DNA of 48,724 bases from Oscillospiraceae bacterium. Lineage in GTDB: Bacteria > Bacillota > Clostridia > Oscillospirales > Oscillospiraceae. Where the stretch lies: NCBI GenBank assembly GCA_017548065.1, contig JAFYNQ010000061.1, forward strand, positions 1 to 48,724, given 5' to 3'. The notes beneath the pieces are model-generated. The model was not told the DNA's origin and ran no database searches. It was given only the letters and a program-made list of their open reading frames with translations. How positions within the stretch are numbered: the stretch's first letter is position 1; each line of letters starts with the position of its first letter. Shown piece by piece: positions 24,368 through 34,000 of this stretch. Made by a program: the position numbers and the translations under genes.

Positions 24368-26305
24368 ATGTTTACGATCAAAAAAATGCGTGACGATCAG
24401 ACCATCAGTTTTGCAGCAGACGAGCTGAAAAAGTATCTGTGGTCTATGATGCCCAAGTCCGGCAACACCCCCATCAGTCTGGAGCCCGGTGCTACCGAGG
24501 GCTTCCGTCTGGGCCTTCTGGAGGACTTTGGTCTTCCCAACGAGGCTGCAGATCCCACATGGGATGATGTGGTACATATCGATACCACTGCTGAAGGTGG
24601 TATTTTGGCAGGTTCTAACCCCCGAAGCGTTCTCTTCGCAGTGTACCGATTCCTCCGTCTCAATGGCTGCCGTTGGTTCTACCCCGGCCCCGAGGGCGAA
24701 TACGTCCCCATGAAGGCTGTTGAAGGTCAAAAGTATCATCACATGGCTGACCATCGTGTTCGCGGTTACACCATCGAAGGTGACCCCAGCATGGAGCAGG
24801 TTGCCAACTGGGTGGATTACCAGGCAAAGCTGGAGCTGAACATGTTCGTCCCCAGTGATCCTTATGTCTATCTGCGCCGTTATTACGAGCGCCGCAACAT
24901 TGGTAATAACCGTCCTGCCGAGGTCGTTACTGCTGAACAGTGTGATCAGTGGTTGCGTACTTTGGAGAGCGAAGCCCTGAAGCGTGGCATGCTGCTGAAG
25001 GAAGGCGGTCACGGCAATATCCCCTGCGCACTGGGTCTGAATCCTGCCGACCGTGAAGAATATCGCACCGGCGAGAAGCAACTCCCAGAGCATGTGTACC
25101 AATACCTTGCTCTCATGAAGGGCAAGCGTACTTTGTTCCGCAACGATATTTACTATACCAACCTGTGTATGTCCCAGCCCGAGGTTCGTCGGATGCTCAT
25201 CAACCGCTATATTGAGAACATCCAGAACAACCCCCATCTTTGCATGACCGGCATCGGCTTTGCAGACGGCACAAGAAACCACTGTGAGTGTGAAAACTGC
25301 CGTAAGCTGAACCCCTCTGATTTCCAAATCATGATCGCCAACGAGCTTGACGAAGAGCTGACAGCACGTGGCATTGACACCAAGGTGGCACTGAGCACCT
25401 ACGTGGATATGATGTTCCCCCCGATTCGTGAAAAAATCAAGAATCCCGATCGTTTCTGGCTGCAGTTCACCCCCATTTCCCGTTCTTACTCCGCCAGCAT
25501 TAAGGAGGACACCGTCCTGCCCGAGCCTCTTCCCTACGTGCGTAATGCATGGAAGGCTCCCAAGGGTATTGATCAGTGCATGGCTCTGTTCCATGCCCGT
25601 CGTAAGGATGTAAAGGTTCCTGCATATGCATACGAGTACCACTTCTGGCGTGCCCAGTTCCGTGATCCCGGTCTGATGATCATCTGCCGCCGTCTTTACG
25701 AGGACGTCCGTTCCCTGAAGCTGGTTGACATTGATGGCTATCAGCAGGATGGCTCCAACAAGCACTTCTTCCCCCACGGCTTCCATCAGTTTATTCACGC
25801 TGAAACACTGGTGAACCGTGACTGCGATTACGATGCACTGCTGGATGATTACTTCTCCCTGCTCTTCGGTGAGGACTACCAGGAAGTAATCAAGTACCTC
25901 ACCGCCGTTTCCGAAGCATTCGGTGAAAAGTACATGGCCGGTGAAGAGCCTGCCGCAGGCGCACGTGATCCCCTGCACAATCCCGAGCGTGCTGAGAAGC
26001 TGGAGCAGGTATACGAGTTGGCTGCTGTTGCCCGCAACCTGGTTAACAAGAACCGCAAGACTCCCGTCCGTGTCCAGGCACTGGCATGGAGACTGCTGGA
26101 GCGTCATGCAGAATTTGCTGCAGGTGTTGCTGAAGTATTCCAGACAAAGGCTCGTGGTTATGACAAGCTGGCTCTGGAAAAGATGGATGCCTTCATTGAA
26201 AGCTTCGGCCGCCATGACTATGAGCTGGAGCGTTGGATGGACTTCGGTCTCTTCTCCCGCCTGACTCGTTCCATCATCGTCAAGATGCCCTTCGTTGAAC
26301 AATAA
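24368..26305 (+). CDS. DUF4838-domain protein, glycoside hydrolase-like
   Basis: The 645-residue protein has an N-terminal alpha-glucuronidase-like beta domain (FAADELKKYLWSMM, GILAGSNPRSVLFAVYRFLRLNGCRWFYPG) followed by a DUF4838 TIM-barrel-like region (VRGYTIEGDPS, NWVDYQAKLELNMFVPSD, GFADGTRNHCECENCRKLN, ALSTYVDMMFPP). The CxCxxC cluster is typical of the family. There is no signal peptide. ATG 24368 is selected since AGGAG lies 7 nt upstream and the promoter at 24290 excludes the earlier in-frame start. Codons are strongly biased: no TTA, CTA or TCA codon occurs in the gene, which suggests high expression. DUF4838 proteins are assumed to act on carbohydrates; the reaction is not established. 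Confidence 0.82.
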   Translation: MFTIKKMRDDQTISFAADELKKYLWSMMPKSGNTPISLEPGATEGFRLGLLEDFGLPNEAADPTWDDVVHIDTTAEGGILAGSNPRSVLFAVYRFLRLNGCRWFYPGPEGEYVPMKAVEGQKYHHMADHRVRGYTIEGDPSMEQVANWVDYQAKLELNMFVPSDPYVYLRRYYERRNIGNNRPAEVVTAEQCDQWLRTLESEALKRGMLLKEGGHGNIPCALGLNPADREEYRTGEKQLPEHVYQYLALMKGKRTLFRNDIYYTNLCMSQPEVRRMLINRYIENIQNNPHLCMTGIGFADGTRNHCECENCRKLNPSDFQIMIANELDEELTARGIDTKVALSTYVDMMFPPIREKIKNPDRFWLQFTPISRSYSASIKEDTVLPEPLPYVRNAWKAPKGIDQCMALFHARRKDVKVPAYAYEYHFWRAQFRDPGLMIICRRLYEDVRSLKLVDIDGYQQDGSNKHFFPHGFHQFIHAETLVNRDCDYDALLDDYFSLLFGEDYQEVIKYLTAVSEAFGEKYMAGEEPAAGARDPLHNPERAEKLEQVYELAAVARNLVNKNRKTPVRVQALAWRLLERHAEFAAGVAEVFQTKARGYDKLALEKMDAFIESFGRHDYELERWMDFGLFSRLTRSIIVKMPFVEQ

Positions 26306-26321
26306 TTTAAATCAAATAACA

Positions 26322-26358
26322 AAAATGATCCGAGACAGATTCTGCCTCGGATCATTTT
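26322..26358. terminator. Bidirectional terminator between DUF4838 and giant M14 genes
   Basis: AAAATGATCCGAG (26322-26334) pairs with CTCGGATCATTTT (26346-26358), with further CAG/CTG pairing in the loop and T-rich sequence after it. Confidence 0.9.
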
Positions 26359-26367
26359 ATTTTACTT

Positions 26368-29300
26368 TTACTGCCACAACTGAATCAGAGATTCGTAAGC
26401 AGACTGGTTCTGAGCTTTCAGTAGCATAAGGATGTCATAGAAGCTATATGCTATATTTTCAGTACTTGTAAGAACAGTACCATCCTTCAGCTTAACATAG
26501 CTTGCAGCATAGATATCCATGACCGCACGGTCTGCATCCTCTGCATCGCCCTTCAGGATATCCTGCACCATTACGCCGTGATTGCCCACAGAGTACAAAG
26601 TATCCGCATCTGTCTCAAAATCGGCATCAGGCAGGTCTACGAGGCTCACAGCCACGCCCCGGGCAGCAAATTCTGCAGACAACACTTCATCACAAAGGAA
26701 TGTTGCGGAATAATAGATGCCGGCATTGGAAGGACGGATAGAAACATTGCTGATATACTGTGCAAACTTGTGGAAGCCATTTGCTGCTGCAACATAGCCA
26801 TCTGCGGCAACCAGTGTGCCGGTAACAGTGCCGGTGATCTCACCGCAAGCGCCGTCTGCAACAGTATAATCATCGGTGGCGGAGTCCTTCACAGTCAATT
26901 CGCCGTCCACAATAACATTTCCTGTAATGTCATAACCGTTCAGATCCAAAGGAAGCGCTGCATCCAGTGTTACATCCTGGGTCACATCTGTATTCAGCTT
27001 CAAAATTGCAGCTGCGGTGTTGCCGGTGGCATCTGCGCAATAAGCACGCACGGAAACTTTGCTCAAGTCAATACCGTCAGCAATAATAGTGACAGTGCCG
27101 TTAACAATACCCTGACGGCCGGAAGCATAAACCCCCTGGGCAATAATATTCTCACCCAACGTAATGGTCACATCACCGGCAACGATTGCTTGAGATGCAC
27201 TTTTCTTTTCAATCGGACCTGCATAAATTGCAGAAGTTTCAACAGCCGAGCTGACAGTGGTATTGGCGATCTTCATATCCACGCTGCCAATGCTACCACG
27301 GTAGCTAACGGTAATATTTTGATAAACCCAGCAGCCGGAGATATCACCCTTAGCCTGGCCGGTGACAGCGCCCAAGTAGCCGCCAACGTAAATGGTGCGC
27401 CACTTGCCGGAACGAACGGTCAAATCTGTGGAAGCGCAGCTGCCGCTATAGTTACCACCAGCCAATGTAAAGTAAGCATTGGACTTTTTGGTGGTACAGT
27501 TCACACCCTCACCGATGACAAACTTGTGACCGTTTGCATTGAGGTGATTATAATTACCGGCACTGTTGCTGTGCAGGGTCATGTTTTGGAAGGTGGTATC
27601 GCCACAAATATCAATAATACGGGTCTCCTGGGTGCTACCACCGGTGTAAGAGAAGCCATCAGCTGCTGTCTTACCGGAAATGGTCACATGGAAATTCACC
27701 GTAGGCAGATAGACTCTGGTTGTACCCAGCTCGTACAAACCGACGATCTTCAGGTTTGCCTGAGATGCTGCGTCAGCACCCTCCAAAGCCGCATCCATGA
27801 TACGGTATGCCTGCTCCAGTGTTTTGACCGCAGTTGCCTCAGTAAGACCGTCTGCAGTATCGTCACCATTTGTACCGTCCAGCCATACGGTGATATTCAC
27901 ATAACTTGCATCGGTAATGGTGTAGTCTACACCACCCTGGGCATTCAGGTCACGGATATAACGATAGGTATCGCTGGTAACAAGAAGCTCTCTTTGTGCC
28001 AGGTTGCCGGGAACTTTGGATGCAGAATTGGTATGATCCGGCTCCAGCAGTGCAGACAGCAGCAAACCCTTGGAAGTATTCATGGTAAATACATAACAGC
28101 CGCTACCGAACCGCACATCAGTCTCTGCTTCCAGTGTTGCAGCGGTAGTGTCACCGCCGTAGCGTTGCAACGGCAAGGTTGCACCTGCAGGCAGGAATGT
28201 GTAAGAGAAGCCGTGCATTGTCAACAAGGACACGATCTGCTCAATATTGTTAAGGTCAGCAGGAAGAACATAAGCCGTAGGCGCTGTACGGGTGCGCACG
28301 GCAACGTCATCCACGCTGGGATAACGGGTGGGATAAGTAACCTTGCCGGTAGCCCAATTGATGGTCTGCCCAACAGTATTCAGGTAACCCCAAGCTTCTC
28401 TGTCGGCTTCTGTGGAGGTACGTCTCTTTGTCTCCAGCACGAACTGATCTGCATCCTCATAAGTTTCACCCTTCTGTCGGATACTTTCCCGCTCTGCCAG
28501 CACCATGCTCTTCACGTCCGCAGCATTCTCATGGAGGTAATTCAGAATACCGGTAGCTGCAGCCATCTGACCTGCTACACGGCGCTCCATACCCTCGTCG
28601 CTTTCGTGAATACCACGGCTTTCCTGGAGAATGTACATGGAGCCGGACATGCTGTAGTAAGTACCGCCCATTGTGGGGTCAAAGTCATTGACAACACCGG
28701 CATAGTAATAACCGTTAAGGCCATTGGCGTCCAATTCTGCAAAAGCAGCATTATCCAGTGCCAGGGCAGTCTTCTGCCACTCCATGGAGTGCATATTGGT
28801 AAAGGTTGCAGATATCTGCATATCACCCCAGGGATTATTCCACATACGCTCGTGACCGTCCATGACTACCTCAGGATCAAACAGCAGGTAGCTTTCCTGG
28901 AAAATCTGCATTTCATGGGTAGTCAGCTGCAGCTGATCACGGTTGGGGTCAGTGTCATTTGCCAAACGGCGCAGGTAGGAATAAGCGCCATCAGGATTCA
29001 GGCGAGGAACAACGATCAGGTTGATCTTATCCAAAATCTGCGCACCAAAGGTGTCCTGCAGATAATAGATCATTGCCAGCGCACCTTCGCCGCCTGCAGG
29101 CTCGTTGCCATGCATGTGGGCACGATAGTAGACAGTCAGTTTCTCGGAATCCTTCTTCAGGATCGCTGCAGCCTGCTCCATTGTTGTTGCAGCAGAAAGG
29201 TCGTTCTGCGTAAAGATAACCAGCGGAATATTCAGCTTATACTTTGCAGATTGTCCCAAAGAATACAGATACATATCATCGTCTTCTTTGTCAAGTTCGG

Positions 29301-30990
29301 AAAGTTCAGCATCCAGCTCCTCACTGGTAGTCATACGATGGCCATCTCTGTCCTCATCAAAGGTAGGTGTTGTAATATACTGCTCGTATTTGGGGAACAT
29401 AGATGCTTCGGACTTCCATGCTTCCTCATTTTCCATTACCTCGGAGGTGTTGATGTAAACATTAGAAGGTACGAAACCGCCGGTTCCCTTCTTCTCCAAA
29501 GTAACCGTTTCTACCGTCTTGGTAGCTGCCTCTTCCGGGCTCATATAGATATTCTGATAAACACCAATGTAACCGCTGCGTGTGCCACGAACATAATAAT
29601 TACCCTGAAGGTTGGGATAGTAATAATAAGTAATGCCATCCACTGTTTCAGTGATATAGGGAGTTACCTCAGTATTCTCGTCTGTGTCACCGGATCTCCA
29701 AAGGCCGGTATAGAGGATCACCTTATTAGCCGAATTGGACTGCAGTACCAAGCCCTGGAAGCCTTCCAGGTCCTGATTGTACCACTGACCGTCATGCTCC
29801 TTCACGCCGGAATCTTCCGGGAAGACAATACCTGAACCGGCAGGAGCGGTAATATATGTATGATTCTGCAGGTATGCGCCATCGGCAGTGCAATTGACAG
29901 TGCCGTTGACTGCAGCAACCGTAAGTCCCACTGCGCCGTAGAAATTCATAGTACCGCTGCCGGACAAAGTATCAGCAGTAAGGTCGCAAGCCAGGGTAAA
30001 CACCTTGTCCCGAGGAATCTCAATATCCATTACACCAAAATCGGTAGGTGCCTTTGTGAGCATACCACTCTTCAGCACAAGACGGCTGCCACCGTAAGTA
30101 CCGGTGCAGGATGTGCCGCCCTTACCTCTGAAATAGCTGAATGTGCTGTCAAAGCCATCGCAAATTACAGTGGTGGTACCGGCAATTGTACCGCTGCCGT
30201 TGGAAGCAGAATAAAAATTCTTAAACACAGCACCCTGACCCAGGGTAATCGTTACGTTGCCACCAATGTCACCGGAAGTTGCTGCACCTGCGTAAATGGT
30301 ACCCACAACTCTCGCAGTACCGGAGAAATTCATTTCTACATTGCCGGAAACATTGCCGGTACGGCAGGTAGCCAGGTTAGCAGCACTACCGCCGGTCATG
30401 GTGAGCTTAACGTCACCTTTTACCGCCTTGGTGTAACCACCGGCATAAAGATAACGATAATGACCGGACATAACAGTCACGTCAGTACTGTTCACTGCAT
30501 TATTGGGGTTGCCACCCTCCAGGCAGAAGTAATAGCTGTCTGTGCTGTTTACAAACGGCACGGTAGTAACACCTTCGCCCATGACAAGCTTATAGCCGTT
30601 ACCGCAAATGGTAGTACCTGTGCTGTTCTTTGTCAGGGTCAGAGAAATATTCTCAAACGTGGTGTCGCCACCAACGATAATATGAGAATTGGAGGCGATA
30701 CCCTCTGCGCCGGTTTTAGAGGTGATGGTCACGGGATAATCACATGCAGGCAGCGTAGTAACTGCCGTAAAGTTTATGGTATCCAGCAGCACAACTGTAC
30801 CGCCGCCTTTTTCAAGCAGTTTATAAGCCGCTGCAAGTGTTTTCACCGGTGCAGCTTCCGAGCCATCAGCAGTGTCCACGCCATGAACGGGGTCAACAAA
30901 CACTTTCAGCGTTGCTTCCGCATATACAGGAAGTACCACCATACTTGCCAGCATCGCAATGATCAAAAAGAAAGAAATAATGCGTTTCAT
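26368..30990 (-). CDS. Giant secreted M14 carboxypeptidase-like protein with two beta-helix regions
   Basis: The 1540-residue protein has a signal peptide (cleavage after VYA, residue 24) and a first beta-helix region at about 27-410 built of VTVMSGHYRYLYAGG-type coils. The M14 domain is at about 540-840: His627 and Glu630 in MHGNEP, His713 in MDGHER, catalytic Glu790 in LQESRG, and NPDGAY...DPNRDQ. A connecting region with VRTRTAPTAYVLPADL is shared with the cytosolic M14 protein. A second beta-helix region spans about 1050-1400, and a C-terminal domain (about 1420-1540, IRPSNAGIYY...) is shared with the upstream neighbour. It lies 12 nt after that neighbour and is in its operon. Long stretches lack TTA, CTA and TCA codons, as in highly expressed genes. 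It probably acts at or outside the cell surface on peptide or amide bonds. Confidence 0.85.
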   Translation of the reverse strand: MKRIISFFLIIAMLASMVVLPVYAEATLKVFVDPVHGVDTADGSEAAPVKTLAAAYKLLEKGGGTVVLLDTINFTAVTTLPACDYPVTITSKTGAEGIASNSHIIVGGDTTFENISLTLTKNSTGTTICGNGYKLVMGEGVTTVPFVNSTDSYYFCLEGGNPNNAVNSTDVTVMSGHYRYLYAGGYTKAVKGDVKLTMTGGSAANLATCRTGNVSGNVEMNFSGTARVVGTIYAGAATSGDIGGNVTITLGQGAVFKNFYSASNGSGTIAGTTTVICDGFDSTFSYFRGKGGTSCTGTYGGSRLVLKSGMLTKAPTDFGVMDIEIPRDKVFTLACDLTADTLSGSGTMNFYGAVGLTVAAVNGTVNCTADGAYLQNHTYITAPAGSGIVFPEDSGVKEHDGQWYNQDLEGFQGLVLQSNSANKVILYTGLWRSGDTDENTEVTPYITETVDGITYYYYPNLQGNYYVRGTRSGYIGVYQNIYMSPEEAATKTVETVTLEKKGTGGFVPSNVYINTSEVMENEEAWKSEASMFPKYEQYITTPTFDEDRDGHRMTTSEELDAELSELDKEDDDMYLYSLGQSAKYKLNIPLVIFTQNDLSAATTMEQAAAILKKDSEKLTVYYRAHMHGNEPAGGEGALAMIYYLQDTFGAQILDKINLIVVPRLNPDGAYSYLRRLANDTDPNRDQLQLTTHEMQIFQESYLLFDPEVVMDGHERMWNNPWGDMQISATFTNMHSMEWQKTALALDNAAFAELDANGLNGYYYAGVVNDFDPTMGGTYYSMSGSMYILQESRGIHESDEGMERRVAGQMAAATGILNYLHENAADVKSMVLAERESIRQKGETYEDADQFVLETKRRTSTEADREAWGYLNTVGQTINWATGKVTYPTRYPSVDDVAVRTRTAPTAYVLPADLNNIEQIVSLLTMHGFSYTFLPAGATLPLQRYGGDTTAATLEAETDVRFGSGCYVFTMNTSKGLLLSALLEPDHTNSASKVPGNLAQRELLVTSDTYRYIRDLNAQGGVDYTITDASYVNITVWLDGTNGDDTADGLTEATAVKTLEQAYRIMDAALEGADAASQANLKIVGLYELGTTRVYLPTVNFHVTISGKTAADGFSYTGGSTQETRIIDICGDTTFQNMTLHSNSAGNYNHLNANGHKFVIGEGVNCTTKKSNAYFTLAGGNYSGSCASTDLTVRSGKWRTIYVGGYLGAVTGQAKGDISGCWVYQNITVSYRGSIGSVDMKIANTTVSSAVETSAIYAGPIEKKSASQAIVAGDVTITLGENIIAQGVYASGRQGIVNGTVTIIADGIDLSKVSVRAYCADATGNTAAAILKLNTDVTQDVTLDAALPLDLNGYDITGNVIVDGELTVKDSATDDYTVADGACGEITGTVTGTLVAADGYVAAANGFHKFAQYISNVSIRPSNAGIYYSATFLCDEVLSAEFAARGVAVSLVDLPDADFETDADTLYSVGNHGVMVQDILKGDAEDADRAVMDIYAASYVKLKDGTVLTSTENIAYSFYDILMLLKAQNQSAYESLIQLWQ

Positions 30991-31002
30991 GCCAATAACT
31001 CC

Positions 31003-34000
31003 TTACTTATACAATTTCAGGTTGGAAATCATCCAGCCCTCCATAAGGTATTCATAGGTTTTCTGCATAGCGCTGATACTCTCCTTTTGGGACTGTGTCA
31101 ACGAACCCCATCGGGCATCAACGGCTTCCACGATCTGTCGCAGGTTTACCGTGACTACATCACTGTAAATAATCGTACCATCAGTAAGCTCCGCATAGGC
31201 TCTTGCATAGATTGGCATCGTGCTACCCAAAACGTTCTCAACTAATGTCTTATCAGCGCCGAGAATATTGGTTACTATAGCACTGGTATCACCCGTTGTA
31301 CACAAACAAGACACATCACTGCCATCTGCAACCGGCTTTTCATTATCCAAGCTAACGACAATACCCTTCCGAATCACAGAGATATTCTCGTCAAGCTTTA
31401 TACTGCCGCCGAAGTAGATACCGGAAACGCTGGGACGAAGCGTGACTGTATTGATTTCCAGTGCATAGGCATGTGCAGAAACATAATTATTACTGTCCTT
31501 CAGCAGCACATAGCCTTCCACGGGTTTGATTGTACCGGAGTATTTCTGCAACTGGCCATAGGTACCGGTAAAATCATTTGTGGCGCTGTCTTTCAAGTAA
31601 ACAGTTGCGCCGGATTTTATGGTAATTTTACTTGTACTGTTATAACCATTAAGGTCGATATTTACATTCTTGCTGACCGTGGCCGCTGCAGTATTCTTTT
31701 TCTGAAGGGAAATAACTTTGTCCGTACCCTGACAGGCATTGATAGCCGCCTGTAAAGTATCTGCAAAGCCCTCGAAGCCATTTTCTCCATAAATAGCGGC
31801 TGCTTTGGCGCTGCCAAGGATCATATCCGTACCGGTAATATACGGAACGTAGGTGTTGTTGGAAAAATAAATATTTTCAGGTCCGTAGCTACCGCCGTTA
31901 ATAAGATTACCGATATCCATAGAGTTGCTTGCGCCGTCAATATACAAACGGACCTTACCGGTATACTTACCATCCACAGTAAGAATATCTTCCATGGCCG
32001 GTCTGTTGCCATTGGGCCACAGACGTATTTTATCTATTCGGGCATCTCCACCAATTGTAATCGCACCACGGGCAACAATACAATTGGTGTGGCTGACCTC
32101 TGCCGTACCGCCGGTAACCAAACCGCCGTACACGTACATAGCACCATCCGGCGCGATATATACATTACCACCGGCCCAATCAGACGTGCCGTCTTTAACG
32201 ATGCCGCCGTACATATAGAACGAGCCGCCAACATAAACAACGCCGCCATTATTAACAGAAAGGTCTTCAGCAAAACAGTTGGTCAATGAGCCACTGTAAA
32301 GATTTAATCTGCCACCGGCATCCACATAAACCAGGCCACCGTACAGCTTGCTGCTTACGGTAGTACCGGTAGCAATCAACGTACCACCACCAACGCTGTC
32401 CTGAATATTCAGCGTAGAAGTCTTATTCACATTGAACATCCGTCCCCGAACCGTTTCCACCTGCTTGCCACAAATGTCAAAACAAACATTATTGGCAGTA
32501 CGGATCGAGACATCGGTAATCGTATCCACATCCGCATAATAGTGACCGGATGTAAGAACAACTGTATTCTCCATACCGGAGCTGAAGGGATACCAGAGTA
32601 CCTCTGCTTGACAGTGTTCACAGTAACCTGTTATTGCATCTGCATTATTGGTTTCATCAATGGTATCCAGCATCCAACGATAAACATCGATCAGCTGTTC
32701 GCCGGTTCCCTTTTCAAACCAACCGGTCTGTGTTTCATAGCTGCCCTGGGCATATATATCCTTACCGCTCCAGTTCAGTACACCTTTGGAGTAATCCCAT
32801 GCGATCTGATAAGAAATATAACCCTTGGAATCATTGGCATAGCCCATCATAAAAGGCTCACCGTATGTATCAGCATCCCACAGTTTTTCCCAATCATTAT
32901 ACTGATTGATAGTTTCCATTGTCGCCTCTGTGGAATAGCGATCAAACAGTTCGTTGGGAGCTGTGACCATAGCAAATCCATTGCCGATCATAAACACATT
33001 CAGCTCCAGCTGACCGTTTGTGATAGATGTAGACTTATATTTGTTGATAACAGAATTGGCATGGTGAATAGATGCGATTTTCTGCACTTCCTCAATTCGG
33101 GTCACGCCAACTACCGGATTACCGTTTTTATCTGTATAATACACAGCATTGCCGGATGCGTCCGTCACCAGATTGCCGTCTACATCGGTCTGAAACAAAG
33201 CTTTACCTGTGTTATCATCCACCTTTGATTTGCCGGTTGTGTTATCAATCAGCGGCTCGCCATAGGCATCCAGCCAGTATACAACATCAAATGGTCTCGT
33301 ACCAAGAGGACTGGCAGGTTTATAGGCGTTTTTATAAATATGCGCCGCAATAAACATACCAGGCTGAATATTCTGCTTCTGGGTCTGGTACACAATTTGC
33401 TTATTGCGAATATCACCACCGTTTACGTTGACCTGAACCATATGCTCACGCAGGCACTCCAGTGCAACCTCTGCCATTTCTGTGCCGTAAATGTTGCCTC
33501 TGTTGCGGAAGTGGGTGCGATCGGTTTCTGTTTCGTAATTGACCCAGTTACCATTCTCACCGGAAGAACCACCGGCCACCATATTACCGGCTGCGCCCTC
33601 TACAAAAGCAGGACGATAGCCCTCCTCTTCCAGCACAAAGCGCATAGCGTTGACCCAGTCACCACTGATCTGATAGTAGGAGGTATAGAAGCCCAAATCC
33701 TGGTACTTGCCCAGTTCCTTCAGTTCCTCTGCATCATCAGACACATAACGGTTCAGTGTAGTATGGGCGCGCCAGTTAATCAAAACAATGGGTTTTCTTG
33801 TTGTGTCCTTAAAGCGGAACTCCAACGCAAGCAGCGTATCGTCGCCCTCTGCAACATTCTCCTTGGATGCGACAACGCCCATATCTGCCAGCCAGTACGC
33901 CTGCTTGCCGGTTGCTACAGACCATGCTTCCGCTTCTTCCTTGGTAGTAGCAATTTGATTGCCGTTTTCATCTGCGTAATAGACATTTGAAACAGTACCG

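Noticed and set aside
24305-26302. A 665-codon open frame on the minus strand opposite the DUF4838 gene
   Set aside because: Its codons are exactly in register with the sense gene, so it is open only because the gene avoids TTA, CTA and TCA. The product is rich in Cys, His and Val without any recognisable domain.
26578-29835. A 1085-codon plus-strand open frame opposite the giant M14 gene
   Set aside because: In register with the sense codons and explained by the same codon bias; low-complexity product without start signals.
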